Part shown: positions 52,025 through 61,863 of the stretch, in pieces | How positions within the stretch are numbered: the first letter of the stretch is position 1 | Layout: every line of letters begins with the position of its first letter | DNA from: Xanthomonas campestris pv. phormiicola | GTDB lineage: Bacteria > Pseudomonadota > Gammaproteobacteria > Xanthomonadales > Xanthomonadaceae | Length of the DNA: 64,000 bases | Direction: 5' to 3' | NCBI GenBank assembly: GCA_025666215.1 | Contig: CP102593.1 | Span: 2,431,001-2,495,000, forward strand | Made by a program: the position numbers and the translations under genes | Notes under the pieces: model-generated | What the model was told of the DNA's origin: nothing | The model's database searches: none | What the model saw: only the letters and a program-made list of their open reading frames with translations

Positions 52025-53338
52025 ATGAGCAACGAGCAGTACTGGATCGCGACGAAGGGCTCTGCCTTGCAGGGGATGTTGAATGTGCCGGGCGACAAGT
52101 CGGTCTCGCATCGGGCGGTGATGTTCGCGGCGCTGGCCGATGGGGTGTCGCATATCGATGGGTTCCTGGAGGGTGAGGACACGCGGTCGACCGCGGCGAT
52201 CTTCGCCAGGCTCGGGGTCAGGATCGACACGCCGTCGCCGTCGCAGCGGATCGTGCACGGGGTCGGGGTCGATGGGCTGCAGGCGCCGCAAGGCGAGCTG
52301 GATTGCGGCAACGCCGGGACCGGCATGCGCCTGCTCGCCGGTTTGCTGGCGGCGCAGCCGTTCGGCAGCGTGCTGGTCGGCGACGCGTCGCTGTCCAAGC
52401 GGCCGATGCGCCGCGTGACCGAGCCGCTGGCGCTGATGGGCGCGCGCATCGACACCGATGCCAACGGCGTGCCGCCGCTGCGCATCCACGGCGCGCAGCC
52501 GCTGCACGGCATCGACTTCGCTTCGCCGGTGGCCAGTGCCCAGGTCAAGTCCGCGGTGTTGCTGGCCGGGTTGTATGCCGATGGCGTCACCTCGGTGCAG
52601 GAGCCGCATCCGACCCGCGACTACACCGAGCGCATGCTGTCCGCGTTCGGCGTGGAGATCGCGTTCGCGCCTGGCCACGCGCGCCTGCGCGGCGGCCAGC
52701 GCCTGCGCGCGACCGACATCGCGGTGCCGGCCGATTTCTCCTCGGCGGCGTTCTTCATCGTCGCCGCCAGCATCATCCCCGGCTCGGACATCACCCTGCG
52801 CGCGGTCGGCCTCAATCCGCGCCGCACCGGCCTGCTCGCCGCGTTGCGGCTGATGGGGGCGGACATCGTCGAGCACAATCACAGCGAGCACGGCGGCGAG
52901 CCGGTGGCCGACCTGCGGGTACGCTACGCGCCGCTGCGTGGGGCACAGATCCCGGAAGACGTGGTGCCGGACATGATCGACGAGTTCCCGGCGCTGTTCG
53001 TCGCCGCGGCCGCCGCACAGGGCCGGACCGTGGTCACCGGCGCCGCCGAGCTGCGGGTCAAGGAATCCGATCGCCTGGCCGCCATGGCTACCGGCCTGCG
53101 CAGCCTGGGCATCGTCGTCGACGAAACGCCCGACGGCGCCACCATCCATGGCGGCGCGCTGGGCAGCGGCGTGATCGAAAGCCATGGCGATCATCGCATC
53201 GCGATGGCGTTCGCGATCGCCGGGCAACTGGCCCAGGGCGAGGTGCGGATCAACGATGTCGCCAACGTGGCCACGTCGTTCCCGGGCTTCGACAGCCTGG
53301 CGCAAGGCGCCGGGTTCGGCTTGGTCGCTGCTGCCTGA
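52025..53338 (+). CDS. aroA: 3-phosphoshikimate 1-carboxyvinyltransferase (EPSP synthase)
   Basis: A 437-residue EPSP synthase that joins PEP and shikimate-3-phosphate. GDKSVSHRAVMFAALADG, GNAGTGMRLLAGLL, SKRPMRRVTEPLALMGARI, SPVASAQVKSAVLLAGL, RVKESDRLAAM and ESHGDHRIAMAFAIAG are present. The GDKS and SAQVK motifs are those of class II (Bacillus/Agrobacterium-like) enzymes rather than the GSKS type of E. coli, consistent with the wide split of this family. The ATG at 52025 has AGGA upstream at good spacing; an earlier TTG at 51992 is unlikely. Confidence 0.97.
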   Translation: MSNEQYWIATKGSALQGMLNVPGDKSVSHRAVMFAALADGVSHIDGFLEGEDTRSTAAIFARLGVRIDTPSPSQRIVHGVGVDGLQAPQGELDCGNAGTGMRLLAGLLAAQPFGSVLVGDASLSKRPMRRVTEPLALMGARIDTDANGVPPLRIHGAQPLHGIDFASPVASAQVKSAVLLAGLYADGVTSVQEPHPTRDYTERMLSAFGVEIAFAPGHARLRGGQRLRATDIAVPADFSSAAFFIVAASIIPGSDITLRAVGLNPRRTGLLAALRLMGADIVEHNHSEHGGEPVADLRVRYAPLRGAQIPEDVVPDMIDEFPALFVAAAAAQGRTVVTGAAELRVKESDRLAAMATGLRSLGIVVDETPDGATIHGGALGSGVIESHGDHRIAMAFAIAGQLAQGEVRINDVANVATSFPGFDSLAQGAGFGLVAAA

Positions 53339-53419
53339 GCAGCGCCGCGCTCTGCCGGGCGCGGCTGGGTTAGTTGCGTCGATCGCCGCCGGGGTGCGGC
53401 GACTGCAAGCAGCGCGCCG

Positions 53420-53635
53420 CTAGGGCGCGCGTGGCGGATCGCTGGCCGGCGTCGCCGGTGCCGGGGCATTGGCCGGGCCGTCGAGTCCGCGATCGCGGCT
53501 CATCCACCAACCGCTGGCCGCCAGCACCAGCGCGATCAGGATGACCCAGGCCCAAGGCGAACCACGATGGGCGTGGGCACGGTCGGGATCGCGTTCCCGC
53601 CGATACAGCTCCTGCGTCTCATGTTGTCTGGACAT
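53420..53635 (-). CDS. Small membrane protein, 71 aa
   Basis: Begins MSRQHETQELYRRERDPDRA (charged cytoplasmic part), then one membrane helix (PWAWVILIALVLAASGWWM) and a short Pro/Ala tail rich in DGPANAPAPATPA. No family is recognised. It lies 106 bp downstream of the tonB-like gene on the same strand and may be co-transcribed. Codon use agrees with the neighbours, so it is probably a real gene. Confidence 0.6.
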   Translation of the reverse strand: MSRQHETQELYRRERDPDRAHAHRGSPWAWVILIALVLAASGWWMSRDRGLDGPANAPAPATPASDPPRAP

Positions 53636-53741
53636 GGTCGTGCTCCTGCGTCTCAGGGACGCGACCAGTCTTGCGCCGATGCCGTTCGCGAGGTGTCAGC
53701 CGCCCGTGAACGCAGCATGCGTCCTGCAAGCGCTGTTCAGC

Positions 53742-54404
53742 TTACTGAGCCGGCTTGAAATCGAACGGGATCTCGAGGCTGCCGGCGACCGCCTGGCCCT
53801 TCTGCTGCGCCGGACGGAAGCGCCAGCGGCGGACGGTTTCCATCGCCGCGCGATCCAGTTCGCGCGAGCCGCTGCGCTTGACCAGGGCCACGCCGCCGGG
53901 GTTGCCGCTGGCATCCACTTCGACCCGCACCACCACCGTGCCGCTGTCGCCGCGACGCAAGGCGGCCGGCGGATAGCGCGGCGGCGGCTGTCCTTCCAGC
54001 GGTACCGGGCGGTCGCCCGGCGCCAGCGCGGCGGCGGTGCTCCCCGCAGCAGCGCCTTCGCTGCCGCCGGGCGCCGGCGCCATCGCATCAACAGCGGGCG
54101 GCGGGGCAGGTGGCGCGGTCTCGACCAGTTTCGGCGCATCCTCCGCTGCCGGCGGCTTGGCCTGCGGCATGTCGCTGGCGCCGCTGCCGGCGGGCAGCGG
54201 TTCGGGCAATGGTTTGATCTCCGCCGCATCCTGCTGCACCTGCGCAGGCTGCGGCTTGTAGAAGTCGTTGTCCTTGCGCCCGACCAGCCACACCGCCAGG
54301 AACAGCAGCAGCCCGGCGCAGAACGCGATGCCGACGATCACGAGGAGGCGCCGCGGCAGGCGCAGCACGATGCCGGTGTTGGAGGACGGAGGCGACGTGG
54401 ACAT
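53742..54404 (-). CDS. TonB family energy transducer
   Basis: A 220-residue protein with the TonB plan. One N-terminal membrane helix (RLLVIVGIAFCAGLLLFLAVWL) is followed by a long Pro/Ala/Glu linker (residues about 45-125) that can span the periplasm. The C-terminal TonB domain (about 130-220) contains PPRYPPAALRRGDSGTVVVR, LVKRSGSRELDRAAMETVRR and WRFRPAQQKG. It passes proton-motive energy to outer-membrane TonB-dependent receptors, together with ExbB/ExbD. No exb genes or receptor are adjacent, and Xanthomonas carries several TonB copies, so no symbol is given. Confidence 0.88.
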   Translation of the reverse strand: MSTSPPSSNTGIVLRLPRRLLVIVGIAFCAGLLLFLAVWLVGRKDNDFYKPQPAQVQQDAAEIKPLPEPLPAGSGASDMPQAKPPAAEDAPKLVETAPPAPPPAVDAMAPAPGGSEGAAAGSTAAALAPGDRPVPLEGQPPPRYPPAALRRGDSGTVVVRVEVDASGNPGGVALVKRSGSRELDRAAMETVRRWRFRPAQQKGQAVAGSLEIPFDFKPAQ

Positions 54405-54507
54405 GGGACTCACCGTAGGGAACCGCTGGATTCTGGCATAGCCGCGGTTAATCGGGTGCGCAGCGCGGCGCAGCCTCGCTGTTTCGGCAAAAGCGCGGCC
54501 GACAGGC

Positions 54508-55826
<1,319 letters not shown>

Positions 55827-55886
55827 GCGATAGGTCGCGCGCCTCACGGCGCGGTAAGTGGCCTGACGCAAACTGTTCGATGGCAT

Positions 55887-56018
55887 CTGTGGGAGCGACT
55901 TCAGGGCACCTCTGATAACCTCGATTCTAAAAATTTCGCACTATGCGCATCAATGACTTGCGAGCGTTTTAGCCGAGTTTTTGGGGTTGTTAGAGGTGCC
56001 CTGAAGTCGCTCCCACAG
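55887..56018. repeat. MITE-like element (copy 1) inside a REP palindrome
   Basis: A 100-bp unit at 55903-56002 with terminal inverted repeats agggcacctct / agaggtgccct. Outside it stand 16-bp perfectly complementary arms (ctgtgggagcgacttc at 55887-55902 and its complement at 56003-56018), i.e. a REP palindrome with the unit at its centre. The interior has cgcactatgcgcatcaatga and gcgagcgttttag and no reading frame. Copy 2 is at 58506-58606, inverted. No transposase is encoded. Confidence 0.88.
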
Positions 56019-56455
56019 TCGTTGCCAGCCGCCCAAAACCGCGACGGCTCTGTGTCCCATGCCATGGCGGCCATGCGGATGCCGTGGTTTGTACAGTCCA
56101 CGCCCGGGCAGGCGTTCCGGCCGATCCGACATCCCTGCGCTTCGCTGACCTGCATTCGGGCCAGATGTATTCGATGGCATCCGCACCGGCAACCAAGACG
56201 CTGCAGCCACCCCATGTTGGAATCGCTGCGAACGACCTGGCGACCCTCTGCCGGTGCGAAGCAGAGGGCCAGGGCAGGGCATTGACGCAATCGTCCTGTC
56301 GGGACGTGGGAGCGACCGTGTCGCTGCGCCAGGGGGCGGCAGCGGGGGGCTTGTGACGCGCCACGGCGGGTGGATCTGATTGCACAGCCCGGATCGTTGT
56401 AGGAGTAGAATGAACCCAACGCGATTTCATTCATCGTTCTAAATACCGAAAGAAC
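56019..56455. other. Gene-free segment before the LysR gene
   Basis: 437 bp with no supported gene. Open frames on both strands lack family features. A TAGAAT box at 56406-56411, 45 bp before the LysR ATG, is the best promoter candidate, and aaataccgaaagaac just before the ATG is purine-rich. A gggagcgaccg REP half-site occurs near 56308. Confidence 0.55.
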
Positions 56456-57442
56456 ATGCACGATCTCAACGACCTGTACTACTTCGCAATGGTGGTCGAT
56501 CACGGCGGTTTTGCCGCGGCCGAGCGCGCCCTGGGCATCCCCAAGTCGCGGCTGAGCCGCCGCATCAGCCAACTGGAAACCGATCTGGGCGTACGCCTGC
56601 TGCAGCGCTCCACGCGCCGCTTCGCTGTCACCGATCTGGGCATGAGCGTGCATCGCCACGCGCAGACGATGCTGGCCGAAGCGCAGGCGGCGCGCGAGGT
56701 GGTGGACCGGCTCAGCGCCGAGCCGCGCGGCCTGGTGCGGGTCAGCGTGCCGGTGTCGCTGGCGCAGATCCAGCTGCCCAAGCTGTTGCCGATGTTCCTC
56801 GACCAGTACCCGAAAGTGCGCCTGCAGTTGAACATCAGCAACCGCCGCGTGGACATCATCAACGAGGGCTACGACGTCGCGCTGCGGGTGCGCTCGCGCC
56901 TGGACGACGACGGCAGCCTGGTGATGCGCAGCTTCGGCCAGGTGCAGGAACTGCTGGTCGCCAGTCCCCGGTATCTCGATCGCGCCGGGCGCCCCAAGAG
57001 TCCGGAAGAACTGGCCTCGCACGTGACCTTGAGCATCAGCGAGGACGAGGCGCGGCAGCGCTGGGAACTGCACGGACCGGCCGGCGAAGTGCGCCGCGTC
57101 GACCTGCAGCCGCGCGTGGCCGGCTTCGATTTCCCGCTGTTGCAGTCGATGGTCAAGGACGGCTTCGGCATCACCTTGCTGCCGGAAACCGTCTGCGCCG
57201 ACGCCGTGCGCAACGGCGAACTGGAAGTGGTGCTGCCGGAATGGTCGCTGCCGCAGGGCATCTGCCACGCCGTGTTCGCCTCGCGCCGCGGCCTGTTGCC
57301 GGCGGTACGCGTGTTCATCGACTTCCTCGCCGAGCACCTGCCGCGCCAGATCGAGGCCTCGCGCCTGGACTGCAGCGGCTGCCCGGAGCGGATCAAGGTC
57401 AAGCATTCGACCCTGGGCGCGATGGCGGTCGAGGCCGGCTGA
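56456..57442 (+). CDS. LysR-family transcriptional regulator
   Basis: A 328-residue LTTR. The N-terminal helix-turn-helix is in FAMVVDHGGFAAAERALGIP and KSRLSRRISQLETDLGVRLL. The effector domain follows, with VRVSVPVSLAQIQLPKLLPM, DVALRVRSRLDDDGSLVMRS and LLPETVCADAVRNGELEVVL. It resembles the DsdA/AaeR-like group in which VALR and GDLPDSSLVAR-type motifs occur. The C-terminus is extended by about 30 residues with a small Cys pair (DCSGCPERIK). The neighbouring gene that it regulates is not evident; no divergent gene is present. Confidence 0.93.
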   Translation: MHDLNDLYYFAMVVDHGGFAAAERALGIPKSRLSRRISQLETDLGVRLLQRSTRRFAVTDLGMSVHRHAQTMLAEAQAAREVVDRLSAEPRGLVRVSVPVSLAQIQLPKLLPMFLDQYPKVRLQLNISNRRVDIINEGYDVALRVRSRLDDDGSLVMRSFGQVQELLVASPRYLDRAGRPKSPEELASHVTLSISEDEARQRWELHGPAGEVRRVDLQPRVAGFDFPLLQSMVKDGFGITLLPETVCADAVRNGELEVVLPEWSLPQGICHAVFASRRGLLPAVRVFIDFLAEHLPRQIEASRLDCSGCPERIKVKHSTLGAMAVEAG

Positions 57443-57591
57443 GCAAAACCGGCGCGGCCGTGCGAAAATGCGCGGCCGCCGCGCATCGCGATGCCCTGGC
57501 AGCGCCGCCGCCGCCAACGTCCGGCGCGGCCTGGGCGAAAGCGCAGGAACAGTCCGTGTTCTGTGCGCCGTGACGTGGCCTGGTTGCAATC

Positions 57592-57681
57592 GGAGAGATG
57601 GCCGAGCGGTTTAAGGCACCGGTCTTGAAAACCGGCGAAGGGTCAAACCTTCCGTGGGTTCGAATCCCACTCTCTCCGCCA
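57592..57681 (+). tRNA. tRNA-Ser (anticodon UGA)
   Basis: A 90-nt class II tRNA with encoded CCA. The acceptor stem GGAGAGA pairs with TCTCTCC, the anticodon loop CTTGAAA reads UGA (serine UCA codons), and the long variable arm CGAAGGGTCAAACCTTCCG is typical of tRNA-Ser. The T-arm is TGGGTTCGAATCCCA. Accessory DNA begins directly downstream, as expected where tRNA 3' ends serve as attachment sites, but no direct repeat of the 3' end is seen later in the window. Confidence 0.98.
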
Positions 57682-57732
57682 TTCCAGCCTAGGCGATTGA
57701 TTTTAAATCGCTTTTCAGAATTGTGAACGTTG

Positions 57733-58369
57733 CAGTCGCCATTGGGTGCATCGGCTGATGCGCACCGAGGGGCTGCGCGCCCAGGTGGGCTATGGTCGCA
57801 AACCGCGCTTCAATGACGGGGCCCAGAGCGCTGCAGCGACCAACCTGCTTGATCGGCAGTTCGACGTGACGGCGCCGGACCCAGCTTGGGCGAGCGATGT
57901 CACCTTCATCCGCACGCATGAAGGCTGGATGTACCTGGCGGTCGTGATCGACCTGTTTTCCAGGCAGGTCGTCGGCTGGTCGATGCGCGATCGGGCCGAT
58001 ACCGAGTTGGTCGTACAGGCGCTGTTGTCCGCGGTCTGGCGGCGCAAACCCGACTCCGGTTGCCTGGTTCACTCGGACCAGGGTTCGGTCTACACCAGCG
58101 ACGACTGGCGCAGTTTCCTGACATCCCATGGCTTGGTCTGCAGCATGAGTCGTCGCGGAAACTGCCACGACAACGCCCCGGTGGAGAGCTTGTTCGGCCT
58201 GCTCAAGCGTGAGCGGATCAGGAGGCGCGTCTATCCCACCAAGGACGCCGCACGCGCCGAGGTGTTCGACTACATCGAGATGTTCTACAACCCCAGACGT
58301 CGCCATGGTTCAACTGACGATCTGTCCCCTGTAGAGTTCGAACGGCGCTACGCGCAACGAGGGTCATGA
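57733..58369 (+). pseudogene. IS3-family transposase OrfB, 5'-truncated
   Basis: The reading frame enters without a start at SRHWVHRLMRTEGLRAQVGY and keeps all three DDE acids: ASDVTFIRT, VHSDQGSVY and DNAPVESLFGLLKRE, ending FYNPRRRHGSTDDLSPVEF. About 70 N-terminal residues and the whole OrfA are missing, and the break falls 50 bp after tRNA-Ser. The catalytic core is intact but no start or left end remains, so it is a remnant. It differs from the IS at 60255 (another IS3 subgroup). Confidence 0.9.
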
Positions 58370-58505
58370 CCGTCTATGGAACCCTGGGCGTATCAATTGC
58401 GATGTGGGGGAGGTCACTGCGTTGCTTCCATCTGAAAGCTGGAAGTAGGGATACGACAGGGACCGAAATCGTCAACGGGATTTCGAGACTTTTCACAACG
58501 CCTGT

Positions 58506-58606
58506 AGGGCACCTCTAATAACCCCAAAAAACTCGACTAAAACGCTCGCAAGTCATTGATGCGCATAGTGCGAAATTTTTAGAATCGAGGTTATTAGGGG
58601 TGCCCT
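58506..58606. repeat. MITE-like element (copy 2), inverted relative to copy 1
   Basis: A 101-bp unit almost identical to the reverse complement of 55903-56002: agggcacctctaataacc at one end, ggggtgccct at the other, with the same tcattgatgcgcatagtgcg core. The flanks are cgcctgt and gtaggcg, giving a possible GT target duplication within another small palindrome. It lies 137 bp after the truncated transposase. Confidence 0.9.
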
Positions 58607-59032
58607 GTAGGCGCTAGTAGGGAGGCCCTTTTTGCCACCTGCCCCTGGTGTGTCGTACCGCCCGCTTTTGAGGGTAAAGGTATATATTAATCAATGGTTT
58701 GATATTTTGCGGGCGCACATTTTTCCAGAGTGATTAGTGTGCTGTTTGATCGAAATAAGCTAACTACATGGTCAAAACAGGGTGACTGAAGCTTGATGAA
58801 ATATAAGTGTTGGATAATATTAAGTTGGTTTATTTCGATTTGTTTTGATTTTGGGGCGGTGAAATCTGATCGTTCGAATAACGGCAGAGGGAGTTGCCAA
58901 GGAGATTATCGAGGATGGGCTGATCCAAGATGACAGAAGTTGATGAGGGAGCTTTTACGGTGCCCGATGACTTCAGGCTAATCGACCTATGCCTTACACC
59001 GGCTGGCGCGATGGAAACTCCATTATACTGCA
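58607..59032. other. AT-rich, gene-poor segment beside the CPBP gene
   Basis: This 426-bp stretch (for example ggtatatattaatcaatggt and ggataatattaag) has far lower GC content than the rest of the window. A 76-codon minus frame (58830-59060) starts inside the CPBP coding end and has no family match, so I do not call it. The segment looks like foreign DNA carried with the CPBP gene. Confidence 0.6.
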
Positions 59033-59947
59033 CTATGGCGATGCACCACCCTTTGGCCATGCTCTGGTGTATCGCATGGAATTCCGAGTTGTGACATGAA
59101 GAAGAAAGAACGCCGACAGCACAGCAAGGAAAGCAAAGATACTTCCCTCAGGCCCCACGGGCCCGCCGGTCACAAACTCAGAACCTATGGGCAGGTACTC
59201 GAAAGTATGGCCTTTAACGAAGTATCCGCTTCCAGCAGCCCCAAATAGAGGTGCGCTAGCCCAATTCCAACCGGCGTGGTAACCAGCCGACCACCAGATT
59301 GATCCAGTCCTATAGACCGCATAGGCCAACAGAACCCCTTGGATGAAGAGGCGTAGCAACCAGATTTCGCTGGCGCCTGGATTGTCAAGGTGCATCACAG
59401 AGAAAATTATTCCTGACGCAATTGCAGCTCCCCGCCAGCCAACAAATCGCTCGGCGACCAGAAGGATAGCTACTCGGCCGAAGAACTCTTCCGAGGACGC
59501 CCCGATAAACTCCGCGATCCACCACCCCATGCCATGCATGAGCGCGGCCTGAGCTGACTGCTCTGCGTATGTGATGCTTGCCGCCCCGCTTGCACTAATT
59601 AGAAGTATGGCCACGGCCATCACCGTCGTACCTGTCACTGCTCCGATCAAAATCATCCTTGGTGCACCGGCCCAAGCGAGCGGCGACTGTCTCAAGCGCT
59701 GTCCGAGAATCACGCAGACGCAGACGGCAACTAGTAGATTGAGGAAAAACCTGATGAGCATTAGAAGGACATAGGGTGCTAGGACGAGCTCGTTGTCCTG
59801 TATCAATCGAAGATCGAAGCCTGCCTCAATCGGCGCATAAACAGCACCGCCGAGCGGGCCGAGGAAGAAGTACGCGGCGACAATGAAAGCTAGGGCCAAG
59901 ATCAATCTGAGCCGAGTCGTAATACTGTTCTTTGTGAGCTCAAGCAT
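59033..59947 (-). CDS. CPBP-family intramembrane glutamic endopeptidase
   Basis: A 304-residue protein with about seven or eight membrane helices. The CPBP/Abi active-site motifs are all present: EFIGASSEEFFGRVAILL (EExxxR), FSVMHLDNPG (FxxxH) and AGYHAGWNWASAPLF (HxxxN-type). Relatives cleave prenylated or other membrane proteins, and several bacterial ones protect against bacteriocins or phage. The coding region has codon use and base composition unlike the housekeeping genes, and it sits in the tRNA-Ser accessory region, so recent transfer is likely. Target unknown. Confidence 0.88.
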   Translation of the reverse strand: MLELTKNSITTRLRLILALAFIVAAYFFLGPLGGAVYAPIEAGFDLRLIQDNELVLAPYVLLMLIRFFLNLLVAVCVCVILGQRLRQSPLAWAGAPRMILIGAVTGTTVMAVAILLISASGAASITYAEQSAQAALMHGMGWWIAEFIGASSEEFFGRVAILLVAERFVGWRGAAIASGIIFSVMHLDNPGASEIWLLRLFIQGVLLAYAVYRTGSIWWSAGYHAGWNWASAPLFGAAGSGYFVKGHTFEYLPIGSEFVTGGPVGPEGSIFAFLAVLSAFFLLHVTTRNSMRYTRAWPKGGASP

Positions 59948-60141
59948 CTGGTTGTAAAGCCTTTCTCGCAGGATTTTTTTTAAGACTACTAGCGACTATA
60001 CGGATGGTTTAGTCTGGGCCCAAGCCAAGCTCGTTCTCCAGTACTTCAGGCGCTTGGCGCTCAGTGACTCAGAGCTACCTTCAGTACTGTTCGCCCGCGA
60101 TGCTTTAGCTGAGTGTCCAGAGTGCCTTAGCCCGCGACGGG

Positions 60142-60254
60142 TCAACGGCATAGAATCTTACGCTGCTTTTGAGTCGAGACGTAGGTGATGACATTGACAA
60201 TCTTACAATCCCTAACGTGGAACACTTCGAAGGCGTAGTGCTCGACTATCTCAG
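60142..60254 (-). pseudogene. 3' remnant of a gene cut by the IS at 60255
   Basis: The last 37 codons of a minus-strand gene, RFTEIVEHYAFEVFHVRDCK then IVNVITYVSTQKQRKILCR and a stop, begin exactly at the left end of the IS. The EVFHVRDCKIVNVITYV pattern resembles the final strands of SnoaL/NTF2-like proteins (EVFxVRDGKI). The upstream part is not found on the other side of the IS, so the gene was deleted as well as interrupted. The family is a guess from a short segment. Confidence 0.5.
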
Positions 60255-60304
60255 TGAACCGCCCCGGGAATCCCGGAGGCTCCATTACTTGAGAAGATGG
60301 AGCG

Positions 60305-60628
60305 ATGAGCAGAGCAAGCAAGTTCTCCCCGGAGATCCGGGAACGGTCGGTGAAGATGGTCCTGGAACACCAGGGCGAGTACGACTCGCAATGGGCGGCA
60401 ATGGTGTCGGTGTCGGCCAAGGTGGGTTGCACGGCCGAGACGCTACGGGGCTGGGTGAGGCAGCACGAGCGCGACGTTGGCAAGCGCGAGGGGATGACGA
60501 GCACCGAGAAAGAGCGCATCAAGGCGCTTGAGCGCGAGGTTCGCGAGCTGCGTCAGGTCAACGAGATCCTGCGCAAGGCGTCGGCCTATTTTGCGCAGGC
60601 GGAGCTCGACCGCCCCTTCAAGCGATGA
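60305..60628 (+). CDS. IS3-family transposase OrfA
   Basis: A 107-residue DNA-binding subunit. The helix-turn-helix lies in [20 protein letters not shown], followed by a leucine-zipper helix, [20 protein letters not shown], used for multimerisation. It overlaps orfB by ATGA. In IS3 elements a -1 frameshift near this point yields the OrfAB transposase; orfA ends in PFKR. Confidence 0.93.
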   Translation: MSRASKFSPEIRERSVKMVLEHQGEYDSQWAAMVSVSAKVGCTAETLRGWVRQHERDVGKREGMTSTEKERIKALEREVRELRQVNEILRKASAYFAQAELDRPFKR

Positions 60629-61530
60629 AGCAGTTTATCGATGAGCAGCGTGATGTCCATGGGGTCGAGCCGATCTGCAGAGTGCTGCCGATCTCCCCAT
60701 CGACCTACCACGCGCACGCGGCCAGCAGGGCCGATCCGCAGTTGCGCTGTGCACGCGCGAAGACCGACGAGGCGTTGGCGGCGCAAGTCCAGCGTGTGTG
60801 GGACGACAACTTCAAGGTCTACGGTGTGCGCAAGGTCTGGCGGCAACTGCGACGCGAACAGTTCGACGTGGCGCGCTGCACCGTGCAGCGGTTGATGAAG
60901 CGGCAGGGCTTGCGGGGCATCATGCGAGGCAAGCCCGTGCGCACGACGGTGAGCGACCCAAAGGCGCCGTGCCCACGGGATCATGTGAAACGGCAATTCA
61001 AGACCGATCGGCCGAACGCGCTGTGGGTCAGCGATTTCACGTACGTGTCGACGTGGCAAGGATGGATCTATGTCGCCTTCGTCATCGACGTCTTCGCCCG
61101 TCGCATCGTGGGCTGGAAGGCGTCGTCCTCGATGCAGACGGACTTCGTGCTCGACGCGCTCGAACAGGCGCTCTACGCGCGCAAGCCGCTCGGCCCGGAT
61201 CGCCTGATCCATCACAGCGACCGAGGCGTCCAGTACGTGTCGATCCGCTCCACAGAGCGGCTCGTGGAAGCCGGCCTGGAGCCCTCGGTAGGCAGCGTGG
61301 GGGACTCCTACGACAACGCGCTGGCCGAGACCATCAACGGCCTCTACAAGGCCGAGGTGATCCATCGCATGTCGTCTTGGCGCACGCGCGAGGAGGTCGA
61401 GTGGGCCACGCTCAACTGGGTCGACTGGTTCAACCACCGTCGATTGCTGGAGCCGATCGGGAATATCCCACCGGCCGAGGCTGAGGCCAACTACTATTCC
61501 CACTCCCATGAGTCCGCCATGTCGGCGTGA
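60625..61530 (+). CDS. IS3-family transposase OrfB (DDE catalytic domain)
   Basis: A 301-residue integrase-type catalytic subunit. The HTH_21-like stretch [20 protein letters not shown] and [13 protein letters not shown] lead into the rve core. The acidic triad is in [18 protein letters not shown] and [14 protein letters not shown]. The length and all active-site residues are intact. It belongs to the IS51/IS1404-like group common in Xanthomonas. Confidence 0.95.
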   Translation: MKQFIDEQRDVHGVEPICRVLPISPSTYHAHAASRADPQLRCARAKTDEALAAQVQRVWDDNFKVYGVRKVWRQLRREQFDVARCTVQRLMKRQGLRGIMRGKPVRTTVSDPKAPCPRDHVKRQFKTDRPNALWVSDFTYVSTWQGWIYVAFVIDVFARRIVGWKASSSMQTDFVLDALEQALYARKPLGPDRLIHHSDRGVQYVSIRSTERLVEAGLEPSVGSVGDSYDNALAETINGLYKAEVIHRMSSWRTREEVEWATLNWVDWFNHRRLLEPIGNIPPAEAEANYYSHSHESAMSA

Positions 61531-61569
61531 CTCAAACCAAGGGGTCTCCGGAAAACCCGGGGCGGTTCA

Positions 61570-61771
61570 GTATCTCGACTGCTACATGGCGCTTGTCTTC
61601 AAGTATCGGAAGCGTCGCGACGCGAAACGCGATCGAATCGCCGCGCAGGTGCTCTCTGCCGCTGTTGAGGGGGTTGTGCACTACGCAGCTTTGAATCGGC
61701 TGCTCGAGTCACCGGCATTGAAGCAGCAGCTGACAATGTTGATTTGCGAATATGTGCATGGGGAGATGTAG
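61570..61771 (+). pseudogene. 3' fragment of an unknown gene next to the IS
   Basis: The frame crosses the right end of the IS and continues as VQYLDCYMALVFKYRKRRDA and ends QQLTMLICEYVHGEM. It is helical and basic, with no recognised family. It may start at the Met at 61586 (61 aa) as a small real protein, or be the tail of a gene lost to the IS. The codon use resembles the accessory region. Confidence 0.4.
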
Positions 61772-61806
61772 CGGGAACCTCGCTGTTGGCCTTGACATGG
61801 ATCGCT

Positions 61807-61830
61807 GGCCACTTGATTCATCAAGTGGCC
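61807..61830. repeat. Perfect 10-bp stem-loop at the relaxase remnant end
   Basis: ggccacttga-ttca-tcaagtggcc, exact arms with a 4-nt loop, 34 bp past the stop of the relaxase remnant. There is no T-run on either strand. It may be a terminator of the original relaxase gene or a recombination trace. Confidence 0.75.
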
Positions 61831-61863
61831 GGAACAAAACCAGCCTGCCGGTGGTGTCGCTCG

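Larger units (their letters stand above)
60255..61569 (+). mobile_element. IS3-family (IS51-group) insertion sequence, intact
   Basis: A 1315-bp element. Terminal inverted repeats begin TGAACCGCCCCGGG at 60255 and end CCCGGGGCGGTTCA at 61569. It carries OrfA (60305-60628) and OrfB (60625-61530). Flanks share only tatctc at an offset (ctatctcag left, gtatctcga right) and no clean target duplication, suggesting later rearrangement or deletion. Both reading frames and ends look functional. Confidence 0.92.

Noticed and set aside
57682..57732. attL core repeat of the tRNA-Ser 3' end
   Set aside because: No second copy of the tRNA 3' sequence was found downstream in the window, so an attachment site cannot be claimed.
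58830..59060. 76-codon minus frame after the CPBP gene
   Set aside because: Starts inside the CPBP stop region in another frame, low-complexity Ser/Asn ending, no family; probably chance in AT-rich DNA.
61807..61830. Origin-of-transfer hairpin near the relaxase remnant
   Set aside because: A single short palindrome past the 3' end of a C-terminal fragment; no nic-like motif or accessory genes support oriT.
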